Below, piece by piece: positions 1-15,349 of a DNA stretch of 64,000 nt (the stretch's first letter is position 1; each line of letters starts with the position of its first letter). The stretch covers positions 26,596,365-26,660,364 of the forward strand of contig NC_081141.1 of NCBI RefSeq assembly GCF_958295425.1. Reading direction: 5' to 3'. Made by a program: the position numbers and the translations under genes. The notes beneath the pieces were generated by a model. That model was not told the DNA's origin. It saw only the letters and a program-made list of their open reading frames with translations, and did no database searches. The DNA comes from Solea solea (taxonomy: Eukaryota; Chordata; Actinopteri; Pleuronectiformes; Soleidae).

Positions 1-779
1 GCCAGGGGCGAAATGCCCCGCAGAGTTTGTCCATATGGCAAAACAGTTGGCACATGTATATTGTTGAGGTCTAGATGGTGCAGACTGTGTGGTTTACTGG
101 GACATCACTAACTAACTACCGAGTATCATCTCCTCTGAAGAGTCTCCCGCCTATAGGAGAGCAAATACAGCCAGTTTAATAACAATAATATGATAGATTA
201 ACCATTTGTTTTTCATCGTACAATATAGCAAACTGACAAAACGTAAAATAAAATAAGCTCTTACCATCTTACATAAAAAATAACATAACACATAACAAGC
301 ATATAAAAAGGAGTCTCATACAGGGGTTTTATTCAGTTGTAAAGTTGCAGAATTGAACTAAATGAATGGTTTGAATACATGTTAGTGCTTCTTAAATGTT
401 GAGATTGTGTTGAGGTTTTATGTCCAGAACAAAAAAAGGTGTTATATTTGCACAATGTCTTTGATTATTTGCTTTTATGTAAATAATTATCTGAAAATAA
501 TGATCTGGTAAGATGTTGCTGAGGTATAAACATCTACATACAACAATCTACAACATCTATAAACAAAAAAAATTGCCACCAAATCCATAATCTGGATCAG
601 ATCCAGATGATAAATGGTTTATATTTATATAGCACTTTTCTAGTCTTGAGGACCATCATCAGTGGGTCGATTCTTAATGTAAAATGTAATGGGAACATAC
701 TTAGGTGATGACCTACCCATCACCAAAAAAATCTGATTGAAAACGTCAGACAGAACAGATAAAAGAACCTCCTTGGTGA

Positions 780-962
780 ATGTCCATCCATCCGTCCATT
801 CATGAGGGTCACGGCAGGCTACACCCTGGACACATCTCCAGTCCATCACAGGGACAAACATAGAGACAAACAACCATCCACACTCATTTTAGAGTGTCCA
901 GTTTTACCTAATCTGCATCATGTTTTTGGACTGTGGGAGGAAACCAGAAGAACCCACGCTCG
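780..962 (-). repeat. Dispersed teleost repeat, degraded copy
   Basis: This stretch has the recognisable string of phrases found all over fish genomes: a run about the summit of a 'cacggcaggctacaccctgg' block, a 'ccagtccatcacagggacaa' block, and a 'ttggactgtgggaggaaacc' block ending in 'acccacgc'. Related pieces occur at about 24895-25000 and at 52272-52399 in the opposite orientation. It is non-coding. Confidence 0.7.
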
Positions 963-1018
963 TTGTTGAACGTACTAAACAAAATAAATCTAACTTCATC
1001 CTCTAGGGGCTGCACAGG

Positions 1019-1090
1019 AGAGAGAGAGAGCGAGAGAGAGACATAGACTGAGAGAGGGAGAGGGAGAGAGAGAGAGAGAGAGAGAGTGAG
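1019..1090. repeat. GA-rich microsatellite
   Basis: Imperfect (GA)n run interrupted by a few G and C bases. It creates spurious Ser/Leu-rich ORFs on the minus strand. Confidence 0.9.
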
Positions 1091-1969
1091 GTGACTGTGT
1101 GTTTGTAATCATTTTTCCTGTGGGATCTTCTGTCGACTGCAGCAGAGCAGAAGGTTGTGAGGCAGGAAAAAGACGGCAGCACAATTTTCAGTGTGGCTGA
1201 AATCTGAGCAGCAAATCTGAGCAACACAAGTGAGTAAGTAAGGATTTAAAAAAATAATAACAATCCATGTGTTCAGTGATGCTTGTGTGAGAGCTCGTAC
1301 TGTAATCTGTGGATTACAAATGATTTTATGCCGTGATGTTAGTGTTTTCATTGGCTTGTATTAGATATAATAGCAGATGTCGTGTTGGTGCACGAGGTGC
1401 ACGAGTTTTTTAATGATGTGCACATCATGTACAATCAAATCAGTCAAATTTAAACATACTTTATTTATTTTTCTTAGGCTAAAGTGTCAAAGCAGCTGCA
1501 GAGACGACAAATGTAATTCACAGAATATACAGAAGTGGATTAAAAAAAAGGCGAATGTTGCTAAAAATGAGTCTAGTAATTGGAAAAAGAATGATTATTG
1601 GATTAATTACCACAATATCTCTTTTTTAACATCTTATTTATAGAACTTTATGCAATATTTACGGCTGGTTCATACTGTGTAACATGCACTTGACCCACTT
1701 TTGTTTAAACATTATGTCCTGATGTGATATGTTTTAAAAACGGTCAGGATTTTTTCATATAAAATCACATGATATACTGTGAAAAGAATGATGCTATTTT
1801 CTTCCTCCCCTCGTGCAAACGCACGTGTGTGTGAGTGTAAAGTCTTCTCCATGAAAGAAGAAGAAGAAGAAAAGCAGCAGAGTTGCTATTTGTGACCTGC
1901 TCCATATGCATGAACGCAGCAGCAGCATCTTCTTTCATGATGCTGCCTCACACAGATAACAACATCCCT

Positions 1970-2021
1970 CTGTGTGTGTGCGTGTGCGTGTGTGCGTGCA
2001 TGCATGCGTGTGTGTGTGTGT
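1970..2021. repeat. TG/TGCG microsatellite
   Basis: Imperfect (TG)n with interspersed CG and CATG steps. A second, CA-type run lies at 2231-2254 and a TG run at 2395-2412. Confidence 0.9.
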
Positions 2022-2639
2022 TACGGCTGCTGAAAGAACTGCAGCTGAGTGCTTTCACAGCTCGACGTTACCCACTCAGTTTTTTAATCAGTTGTGGTTT
2101 ATGATCTGACTGTGGCATTGTTGGCGTCCAACAGCGATAACAGGGTTTGTTTGTTTGCAGACACAGAAACGAGGACAGTGTGATTGTGAGGAAACCTGCG
2201 CGTGAACTGTGTTTGATTCAAAAGTGGAGCGTGCACACACACACACACACACACAGACATGGTGGGGCTTTGATGACTTGTGTCCTGTGAGGATCTTCTC
2301 TTGCCCCAGTTTCTCTGCAAACACACCATGCTAAAGGAAAAGAGAGTGAGATTAACAGCAGCTGTAATGTACAGACGTGTGGAAAGACACATGCGTGTGT
2401 GTGTGTGTGTGTGATCTCAACTGGCCTGCGTGTAAATGAGCCACCGCACACATTTCACAGTTCACGGGTTTTAATGAGCTGCTGCAGCCCGTCCATCATT
2501 CTGAGTGGAGAGCACCTTCGCAGCCACCGGCAGTCGAGATCAAAGTCAGGGTTCCTCTCGTGCTCCTTTTCCCATTATATAATCCATACACGCAGGAAAA
2601 TAGAAGTTTAGAATAAGAAAAATGAGTTCATTATTGGTT

Positions 2640-2845
2640 ATCTTTGCATACACACACCAATTAGTGATAGTGAATTTGACCTCATTTAAACGCATCCTTA
2701 TTACACACCAGTAGCAAACCTGGGAGCAATGGGAGATTGGGTGTCTTGCTCAGGGGCACACCACCCTTTACTCATCCCAGGATTTCAACCAACCAGTTAT
2801 AACAATTCTTCAATTCTGTTCCTTTTGGCCACGGGCTGCAATGTA
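2640..2845 (+). repeat. Dispersed repeat family, copy 1 of 3
   Basis: The block shares an ordered set of phrases with 48475-48695: 'ccaattagtg(a/g)tagtgaattt', a 'gagcaatgg' piece, 'cttgctcaggggcac', 'ggattt(c/g)aacc' and 'ggccacgggctgc' or 'ggccatgggctgc'. The 'cttgctcagggg' core also recurs near 35960. This looks like an old interspersed element with no coding capacity. Confidence 0.7.
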
Positions 2846-3049
2846 TTATTGTATATCAGCAAATGGTCTCCAATATGACTATTGACTTCAACAGTAGATT
2901 GAATAGGCTGCTTCGTTCATGTCTTCTATGCTTGTGCCCTCACCAACTGTTATTTTTAGTATGTGTATTTGTTTTACATAATGAAGAAAATGTATATATA
3001 TATATATACATCTGCTGTGATACGAGTCTGAAAAAGTATACCGATACTC

Positions 3050-3600
3050 GTGTATCAGGCCAATACTGATGCCAAGTATTGGGCCAATACCGATGCTGAA
3101 TCTCAGGCCAATATCAATACTGAGTATCAGGTATCAGGCCAATACCAATGCTGAATATCGGGCCAATACTGATGCTGAGTCTCAGGCCAATACCAATGCC
3201 AAATATCTGGCCAATGCTGATGCCAAGTATTGGGTATAGGGCCAACACCAATACCGAGTATCTGGCCAATACTGATGCCAAGTATTGGGTATAGTGCCAA
3301 TACCAATGCCGAGTATCTGGCCAATACTGATGCTGAGTATTGGGCATCAGGCCAATCCCAATACTGAGTATTGGGCCAATACCGATGCTGAGTATTGGGC
3401 CAGTACCAATGCAGAGTATCTGGCCAATACTGATGCCAAGTATTGGGCATCAAGCCAATACCAATGAGTATACAGATGCTGAGTATCAGGCCGATATCGA
3501 TGCTAAGTATTTGGTGAGTCCTCAGAACTGATGCAGAGTATGGGGCCGATATCAATACTGATTATTGGACCGATATTAAGACATACAAGCATTGCATCGG
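3050..3600. repeat. Minisatellite, about 22-30 bp units
   Basis: About twenty imperfect tandem copies of a unit resembling 'gccaatac(t/c)gatgc(c/t)(g/a)agtat(t/c)' with variable spacers such as 'gggtata' and 'gggcatca'. Because unit length is often a multiple of three, several frames stay open on both strands and give Tyr/Trp/Pro-rich or Ile/Gly-rich pseudo-ORFs. The array is not coding. It may have grown from a fish repeat that contains 'gatac(c)gatac' phrases. Confidence 0.9.
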
Positions 3601-3975
3601 CCAATCCCTCATTATTGGATGTGACCCCTACTTTGAGAGTTGCAGGAGAAGACTGAAGGAGGCTGCAGATGTGTGGTTGCTGGGAAACAGCTGTAGGTGG
3701 ATTATGAAATACAGGGGAAAGGCAGAGGCCAGTCACTCAGCTGGGAGCGCACTGAGTTGTGTAATAACTGGAAATGTCACTTAAGGGCGAGGAGAGGGGA
3801 GAGGAGAGGAGGTGGGGGAGGTTGAGAGCAAAAAGGGCAAGACAGTGAATAAAAAGCCAGGACACAGATCCTTAAAAATGAGATGTTAGCAGATGTTCTC
3901 CTTCTCAGGCTGTTTGTTTCACAGTCCCAGGTCATCTCGGACTAACTGCCCTCTCTTCTCATCTTTCAATGGCAG

Positions 3976-7884
<3,909 letters not shown>

Positions 7885-8385
7885 GGACAGACCCCGATGT
7901 CAGACTGACCTGACAGACAAGACCAAACAGCTGAGGTCACCACGATCCACGATTGTGGCCCAGATCCAGCCCACACCTGACACTTTCATCAAGTCCAAAT
8001 ACCGTGTGGAATGATGGCACTTTTCCAGATCTGGACCAAAAGCTGGCCACTGCACCACCATATCACACATATCAGCCATTGTGCCACATCTCTACCATAG
8101 TTGTCCCACATTTGTCTGAAGATATTCAGGCCATATTTACATGGTCCAGTTTTAGGCAGACATCCACAACACATTTGCCAAAACAGGTCCACATTTGTTT
8201 GAGGATCACTTTAGGCCCACATCCGGATGCTATCTCGGTTGTGTGTAGAAGTGTAGAACTTGTTTAAGTGTGTGAAGTACAGCGTGCTGCTTTCCTTCTT
8301 CCCCTAACCCTCCTGCCTGGACTAGAATATTGCGTTTTAAACTAACAATGTCGTTGAACTTTGTGATAATCACAACTGGAAACTG

Positions 8386-8391
8386 AATAAA
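8386..8391 (+). terminator. Polyadenylation signal, phyhip-family gene
   Basis: AATAAA about 500 bases after the stop codon, in 'actgaataaatgtgc'. It is the first such hexamer after the stop, which gives a 3' UTR of about 0.5 kb. Confidence 0.6.
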
Positions 8392-8399
8392 TGTGCTTC

Positions 8400-10284
8400 T
8401 ATGAAAGCGAAACAAATCTTAACTTAAAAAAGAAAAGCTGCAAATTAATGGTAGAAGTCTGTGCTCAATCTGTAATTTCTGGTGTCTTTGTGGCATTTTC
8501 TAAACCGCTTTCAGTTACATTTTTCCTTTATGGCTCAACTCAACTCAAAGGTCCTTTACAGCTGGCATTAAGATGCATATCCTGCGATTGGATTGTAATC
8601 GGAGAGCACCTGACCACTTTCAAGTACAGGTGTAAATACACCCAAGGACGGATTGTTATCAGATCTGCCAAACCACTTCGGGAGGTGGTCGGAGACGCAT
8701 TGTGACCACATCTCCAATGCGTTTCCACTCCACCGAGCACAGCTAACGTGAAAGCGGCGATAACACGGCACAGTCTTCTCTGCTATCGTCGGTTTTCCGC
8801 TTGTCAAAGACGGGCTTCTTCGCAAAGAGGAGTCCATACAATCGTGCAACTTCACACATGGCTAACGTTGTTGTTGTTGATTTGGCAGCGCACCGAGGGG
8901 GAGGCGACAAAAGGGGGGGATGACTGTGATTGGATAGCAATTGGATCTTGATGTGGACACCGGAGACGCATGTTAATGCCAGGTGTAAATGCATGTGGTG
9001 AAGCACTATCTGATCACGGAAAATACATTCTAATGCCAGGTGTAAACAGGGCCAAAGTCTACCACTGTTGGGTGTCCAGCGATGGAGGGGAACTTTCTTG
9101 CCTCGTTCGATCGAGCTGTTTGGACTGTGTAGTTTTTTGAGTTAAATGCATGAACAGGATTTGATTAGCTCGTGCCTGTGTTTGTATATTCGAACAATGT
9201 GATTTGCAACTTCTGCGGCGCGCAATGCAAGCCAAGCGCTGCAGCCATTTGCTTGCAATGACATTTAAAGTGGACGAGAAGCCTATCATCAGTTGACACC
9301 TCCATTGTGTACGTGTGGAGTGCAGCCTCACACTATTTCTGGCCTGCTGTGTCCTCCTCATCTTTCTTTGTTGGACTCGTTAAACGATCCAACAGGATTT
9401 ACACCGCTCATCCATACCCTTGACTTGACCCTTCTTCGACTTGCACTCCTTTGTCTTTACTTGTGAATAATTTAAGTTAAATAAATTATTTTTGAATGAT
9501 CTATTCTGTGTTTGGCCTTCGTCTTTGTCATTCAGGGTTTGAATGTTTGAGATTCGCTTTGTATTCCCTTCAGTGCGTTGTTGGCATGTTAAAGTGTTTC
9601 CCTGATCCGGCAGTCATCGGTGCCTATGGTGATTTCTTGTTTGGTATCACAAGGATGCCTGCACTCAGCGTCTGACGGCACACGTGGACTTGCTCTACAA
9701 ACATGACTGAGCTAAGATTAGCTTTACTCCTGTTGCCCCCCTTGTAATCTTTGGCCTACAAGGGGATTCCAGAAATACCCACAGGGAAAGGGATCCTCTC
9801 CCTGACGCACAAAAAAATCCCCAACCATTTGTGAATAAAATGTGAATAGACTTGAGCAGTACCCAAACTTTTACTATGGACACACACTTTTTAAAGAAAC
9901 ATGAATAAATTTGTGCATTATATACAGTTTCTGAACATTTAACTACCATTACTTCTGTGACACCTAATAGTTATTTTGAATAAGTAAACCCAACATTTCA
10001 CACATGCATTATTTTAGAAAAATGTCACATCTGTGGGACCAGACTTGGTGAAAGGGTGTGGATTACAACTAAATAAAGCATCAAAAATAAAGTCCAAAGG
10101 AGCTCAGTTTTGTACAATGCCTCAAATGGTTAAAAATCAAGATAAAAAAAATGTGGTCGGAAACATACTCTCCTTGGCAGAGGTAAATACTGAAGCCACA
10201 AATGTAACCTATGTACTAAACCTGCGTGTAACCAATGCAAATGGAATAAAAACTATAGTCTACAACTTATTCTTCGGCAGGTTT
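8400..10284. other. Convergent intergenic region
   Basis: The 3' ends of the phyhip-family gene and the PPP1R3-like gene face each other here. The left third is a hAT-like MITE. The rest is unremarkable AT-rich sequence with no exon that I can support. Confidence 0.6.
8549..9057. mobile_element. hAT-like non-autonomous element (MITE) with doubled right end
   Basis: The left end (8549-8579) reads 'gtcctttacagctggcatta', followed by 'agatgcat'. The reverse complement of the right end (9022-9057) reads 'ggccctgtttacacctggca', then 'ttagaatg'. A second copy of the 'taatgccaggtgtaaa' end lies inside at about 8971-8987. CAAAG flanks both ends and may be part of a duplicated target. The interior has no transposase; ORFs in it are accidental. 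A related fragment is at about 57640-57750. Confidence 0.65.
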
Positions 10285-11729
10285 TCATGCCCTTTCATTG
10301 AGATTCTTCCCTCTGCAGAGATGTGACTGCACACTCACTACAACACTGTAGTTTTGTCCATTGTTATTGTCCCAGAACGGTTGGCTCTGGCCTCCCGGTA
10401 AATACCGTAAACAGAATTCTATCTTCCTTTTGGCGTCTAGCACTTTAGGAATGGCAATGTCAAATTCAAAGATGTCCGTCTGTGGTCCTCCGAAGCGTTT
10501 CTGCAGGTACGTACAGGGCACGTCTTTGTAGCTCTGCCACGAGTCAAAGGTGATGCGCACCTGCACGTCCTTCTTGAAACCGATGTTCCGGACGCGGACG
10601 GTACCTTGGAGCACCTGTTCACTGACACTGCAGTTCTCCAGGGTGACCATGCTCTCTGCCAACTTGGCACGGAAGGCCTGGAAATCCGCCGAGGGTTGTG
10701 GAAACCCCAGTTTGAGCTGTGTACCCGGGCAGCAGGTGCTGACGGTGCAGCTGTAGCTGTCCTCCGTCATGTTTCCAAAGCCCCGCAGCGACGGCAGCAA
10801 GTCAAAGTCAGAGGGCTCCTCTTGGTCGGAAAACATTCGCACGGCTGTGAGAGACAAACCTCTGGAATCGGCGAAGACCACATGTTTTTTCTTGGCTGGC
10901 GACATAACCTCGTCATCCCAGTCGTCCAAGTCCAACAAAGCGGAGAAATGGTGGGTTAGAGATGCTGGAATCGAGAAGTCAGAGGGTACCTGATCTGACA
11001 CTGGGGAGCGGATGCAAGGGCGCTGGGGTTTTAGGATGGGAACCCAAACATGAGGACATAGTTGTTTACTCTGGTTCAAACACAGCCTCACAGCAATTTC
11101 CACAAGTCCAGCGGACTGAGCCATTGACCCGAAGCCGAGCAGCGGAGGAGCACTGAAGATAAACAAAGAGAAGTGTCATCCTCAAGCCTCTTTCACGGCT
11201 ACCGTTATTGGTTTATGACGGCAGAACAGAGCGGTAACAGCAGATTCACTACACTGGCAAGTCCACAATAAGTCTTTTCTGCACAAAAATACATTATTTT
11301 CAGTGGAAATGTTTGTCAGATGGGAAGTGCCTGTGTTTCTAGATTTGTCTGCATCACATCGAGACTTATATATCTCAACTGTTTTGAATGCAGCGAGTGC
11401 TTCTGGTGCATCTTTCGACACCCAGGCCAAATAAGTAGGTCAAACTGGTTCTTTGTCGACTCTGAAATAAGATTAGCAACTCATCCTGCATCCTCCCACT
11501 GCTCCCCATCTCTGGATTTTTTCTAACATTAATTCACTTTTTCATTCATTAATTCATGTTCCTCCATATTCCTAAGGTTCCAGAAAATGTGCTCAAATGC
11601 AGTATGAACCAAAGTAGGTTTTAAGATCTGCCTATAAGAAAGAATCTAGCAAAAAGACTGATGAATTGAAGCAGGAATTTCTTTTATATATCATTGCACG
11701 TCTACTTACGGTGTATTGGAGACCTGCAT
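10285..11729 (-). CDS. Protein phosphatase 1 glycogen-targeting regulatory subunit 3 (PPP1R3B/C-like)
   Basis: Two coding exons: 11710-11729 (20 nt, starting MQVSNTP) and 10285-11152; total 888 nt, 295 aa. The exons join in phase and use donor ACC|gtaagt and acceptor tttatcttcag. The N-terminal piece VRLCLNQS and LKPQRPCI resemble PPP1R3C. KKKHVVFADSRGLSLTAV (about residue 95) is the PP1-docking (RVxF-type) motif, with His at the position that is usually Arg. From about residue 160, FPQPSADF, VTLENCSV, GTVRVRNIGF, VRITFDSW, KIEFCLRYL and WDNNNGQNY make a CBM21 carbohydrate-binding domain. The family brings PP1 to glycogen so that it dephosphorylates glycogen synthase and phosphorylase. The protein ends about 20 residues after the CBM21 domain and lacks the C-terminal tail of mammalian 3B and 3C. 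A tiny first coding exon matches the PPP1R3C gene plan. The exact paralogue is uncertain. Confidence 0.88.
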
Positions 11730-11920
11730 CCTGGTGGTTTATAGTGCTGAGTGACTGTAAAATGATTCTCACTGTTCAGACGGAGTTCTAGAAAACAGAA
11801 TGATGCATTTTAACATAACAACTGCCAGTATTTAAGTAAAGTTTGCTGAATCTGTCGCGTCAAAAATTATACTCACAGTCATGAGCTGCAGATCGTCGTC
11901 TGTAGCCTCAATCATCCCTT
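11710..11920 (-). other. 5' UTR exons of the PPP1R3-like gene with an upstream ORF
   Basis: Exon 1 runs from about 11920 to 11877 (donor ACT|gtgagt) and joins exon 2, 11787-11710 (acceptor ttttctag). The first ATG in the spliced leader starts a short upstream ORF (MIEATDDDLQLMT, then NSV and a stop) that ends before the main ATG at 11729. No longer ORF crosses this junction in the main frame. Confidence 0.55.
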
Positions 11921-11940
11921 TTCCCCACAAGAGAATCTGA

Positions 11941-12000
11941 CACTATATATACTCTCGTGTCATAAGCCCCGCCCCTTTTGCTCTCCCAACCAATCAGGCA
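11941..12000 (-). promoter_or_regulatory. Core promoter of the PPP1R3-like gene: TATA, GC box, CCAAT box
   Basis: Read on the minus strand, an inverted CCAAT box (tgattggt, 11988-11995), a GC box (ggggcggggc, 11964-11974) and a TATA box (tatatata, 11943-11951) occur in that order, with the exon about 25-30 bases further on. The spacing is that of a textbook TATA promoter, which fits the inducible expression of these glycogen regulators. Confidence 0.7.
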
Positions 12001-12210
12001 GATGTTGTAGTTTTTATGCATTTACATAAGTTTTAAACGACCGAATTTACAGATATGCAGGACAAAAATGTCTTTATTTTCAATTCACGACCTTTGAATG
12101 TAACATAATACACTTTCTAATTTTTTTTTTTAATCTTTAATAATTTTATATTTTATGTTTACATTCCATTTTATGTTTATAATATTTGTTTGTATTGTTG
12201 CTATGTTCAA

Positions 12211-12262
12211 ACAATTTCCCCTTGGGGATGAATAAAGTATTTCTATTCTATTCTATTCTATT
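12211..12262 (+). mobile_element. LINE 3' tail (Rex/L2-like)
   Basis: 'tccccttggggatgaataaa' followed by an (ATTCT)n run is the hallmark 3' end of fish L2/Rex-type non-LTR elements. Only the tail is present. A sister tail is at 22561-22620. Confidence 0.65.
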
Positions 12263-14084
12263 TCTGTTTTAAATTAATGTCAAGTCACACATCTGTCATT
12301 CAGTGCTGACAAAGCAATAAAGTGACACACACACATACAGGCCCTAGTGTATGTAAATGTAACTTGACTTGTCAACTTGCAGAGTGGAAACTATACAAAT
12401 CATCCTATGGTCTTCTATTCTCAGACCTCAGATACCACACGGGGACACGGTTCTAAGTTCACAGCTTGTTGGCTCGCAGTGTCGTGGGGATCACTGTCGG
12501 GTCGTCCGTCAGCATGTGACGCTAAAGAGGGTCTGGATTACCAACGCATGTCCGCGTGCTCGGCACCTCACAAGAGTGCTATTCAAAGTGCAAGCCAAGT
12601 GCATGAGTAGATTTACTGAGTTGCATAAAACATCGTCTGCTGATGGACATACATGGATATTTTGTTGACTCAAAATAAATCTGTACGACCAAAATACTTC
12701 TTTTTAAGCTGCACTGTGTAATTAATGGGGTGATTTTTGATGATGTTATTGTTTTGTTTGTTTTTTTATGAACAGAAATGATGCAACGGAAGAAAAAAGC
12801 CCTATTCAACCCATACTGAGGGAGCATTTGTGTGTATACACCAGCAGCAGGTGAGGAAAGAAGTGGTTATCCTACAGAATGACTGGGTTTTTTGAGCAAA
12901 ATTCATTTCTGAATCTTTTTGTGTACACTTCTTTGTGCCGTCACACATATGCTGCGTTCCATTTGCATCAGAACTTGGGACTGGAAGTGATGCCACACCC
13001 CCATTTCGCCGCATTCCAGTTAGGAATGGGAATTGGTATTGGTCCGATATTGGTCAAAATCACTGGATCAGATATTTTGACAGATAAAAATATTAAATCC
13101 AATACAATACAATCCACAAATCCTTTTAATCACATGCTTCACTATGCACAGACTATAAAAATGTGTAAAAATGAGTCACACGCACCAATTAATTAACAGC
13201 TTCAATGGTCTAAAATGACAGTGTCGGACTAATATCGGTAGAAACGTGGCGTCATCCCATCCCCAGTTGAGAATCGGGAGATGCTAACATATCTCAGGCT
13301 AGTCACCGTTAGCAATGCCAGTCAATAACAACACTCGACATTACAAACAGCGTAGCAACAAGTTAATGGTTAAAATTCGACAGTAAATCGGACAGACACT
13401 TGGTTACTGTATAACAAATATGACAGAAGTGCTACTAACAGTAGCAGTGTTTTCACGGTGACAGCCGTCTTGGAATCCTAAATTGGGATTGGTGAGGTTG
13501 CTCAGTTTTCAAGTTGGAAATGAAGTTGAAATGAAATCCGAGTTAAGTTTTGAGACCACCTGACTGCCTTGATGCAAGACAGATTACTTCCTGCGTGAAG
13601 GGCAGGAAAGTCACTGGGCAACGGTTATAAACTTTTGTTTTTAAAGTTATGCCCTACAGTTTAGTTTTTCAAACTCCACCAAGGCCACTCAGTTTTTACA
13701 GTGTCACTGCCCTATCTCACAAAAACCAATGCTGTTTTTTTTTCTCCCCCCCTTACAGTAATAAATCCTGAAAATGGATCATCACCCAACTCTAATCATT
13801 TCTTTCTTGGGTAGAGAATCTCATCCAAACCCTGTCCTTTAGTTTTTGATTTATGCTGCTTACAAAAACACACAGACAGACAAACAAATGTGGTCAAAAG
13901 TGGGCTGACGTTATTGAGGGAAAAGGTTTTATACACAGTGACATTTTTGACTATTGCAATGATAATATGACTTTTATTAATTAATAAACACTTAAACATA
14001 TACTGCATTTATGCTTTTGGGTCTATGACTTGCATAGACACTGAATTTATATGCAGATTTTTCCCCTTTTTTTAAAAAGATATT

Positions 14085-14335
14085 CTTCTTCGTTCAGCTT
14101 CTTCCTGGAGGGGTCGCCACAGTGGATCATCTGCCTCCATCTTGTCCTCTCCCTTGTGTCCTCTTCTGTTACACTGTCTGTCCTCCTTTTCTGAGGTCTT
14201 CCTCTTTTCCTCCCCCGGCAGCTCCATCTTCAACCTGGACTCTATGACTTTATCTCCAAACCTGAGCTGTCCCTGGAATAAGCTCATTTCTAATCCTGTC
14301 CGTCCTGGACATTTAATTCTAAACATCTAAAATGT
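14085..14335. repeat. Dispersed teleost repeat
   Basis: The phrases 'ggggtcgccacagtggatca' and 'tctgcctccatcttgtcctc', followed by pyrimidine-rich 'gtcctcctttt' pieces, are typical of a common interspersed fish repeat. ORFs on both strands here are not supported as genes. Confidence 0.6.
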
Positions 14336-15349
14336 CGGCGGATATTAACAAATGAAGGACTCCTCTGCTCATCCTTCGCTTTATCCCACGCGTGTCATGG
14401 AACAACAGTGGCCTCCACATACCAAAAACACATGCTCTGTCTAGTTTGTCCATTGGGGGCTGCTGTAGAAACACTGCACCACAAAATTGTGGCCTCTGAA
14501 AAGCAAGGCCCTTGCCTCAAAAAAGGGCCATGAAACTATGAAACCAAGTCTTTTTTATTATTATCATTATTATTATTGTTATTATTTTGGAGTGTTTATA
14601 CACTTTTTTAACATACCGATGGGTGGCTTGTTAAATTTCTACCGATATTTTGAGCTGTTTTTAACACTAACAGCAGCCACTTAAGTGCAAATATCACTAA
14701 AATAATATTGCTTTAAATACACAATATAAAAACTAACAGGGCCTTGGTTACATTCTGCCTTTAGCTCATTAATTAAGTCCATTTGGATAAATTATAGCAA
14801 AAGTAATGAGCAGCAAATGAGCAGGTTACTGTGAGTCTCATGAATCAGAATACATTATAATTATCCAACGATAAAAAGGTTCCAAATATAAGGTAGTTGG
14901 ACTCGTTCACAGCTGTCACTTCTGGTTAGTCGTGAGTGAACATTTGCTGTTTGCAGTGTCCCTGAAGCGCTGAAACCTCTGAAAGTGTCTCAGGTGTTTT
15001 GCTGATGTGACCTCTGCTCATCCCCCTTATTACCATTCATGTGTGATGAAAATGAGCCACGACTCATTTCATGATCACCTGGAGCCATTTACACCAAAAA
15101 CAAAAAGACCTGGAACCAAAAAATAAAAAACAAACACATCATCACTATGTGCTTGTTGTACACTACACTGTAAACTTTGTAAACTCTGTCAAATTTGTTA
15201 AAAAGATGCCGTTTTCTTTCTGTTGCCATGAGACAATGATAAAAAAAAACAGTGAGAGCTAAAAATAAATCCAGATGTAACTTATGTAACATCTGCAGAG
15301 TTAATGTAAAAGATGACACAGACAAAACACAGATAACTCACCTCAACTT

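Larger units (their letters stand above)
1..3049. other. Upstream non-coding region, repeat-rich
   Basis: I see no convincing exon here. The stretch contains a degraded dispersed fish repeat (about 780-960), GA- and TG-type microsatellites (1019-1090, 1970-2021, 2231-2254), and one copy of a dispersed repeat at about 2640-2845 that recurs at 35.9 and 48.5 kb. A non-coding first exon of the phyhip-family gene could lie here, but nothing in the sequence fixes its position. Short ORFs over the GA, TG and CA runs are low-complexity artefacts. Confidence 0.6.
12003..15349. other. Intergenic region between the PPP1R3-like gene and gins4
   Basis: I can support no exon here. It contains a LINE 3' tail (12211-12262), diverged dispersed repeats (about 12950-13560), a repeat at 14085-14335, and TTA-rich simple sequence (14550-14600). 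The gins4 3' UTR should occupy the right end, but its polyadenylation site is not clear. Confidence 0.5.

Noticed and set aside
3114..3555. Long minus-strand ORFs rich in Tyr, Trp and Pro
   Set aside because: They lie wholly inside the minisatellite, overlap each other in several frames on both strands, and match no family.
8568..9006. Overlapping ORFs as a possible transposase
   Set aside because: They are short, on both strands, and lack any transposase motif. The element is a non-autonomous MITE.
10033..10326. 97-codon + strand ORF overlapping the PPP1R3-like 3' end
   Set aside because: It is antisense to the real gene's last codons and shows no motif.
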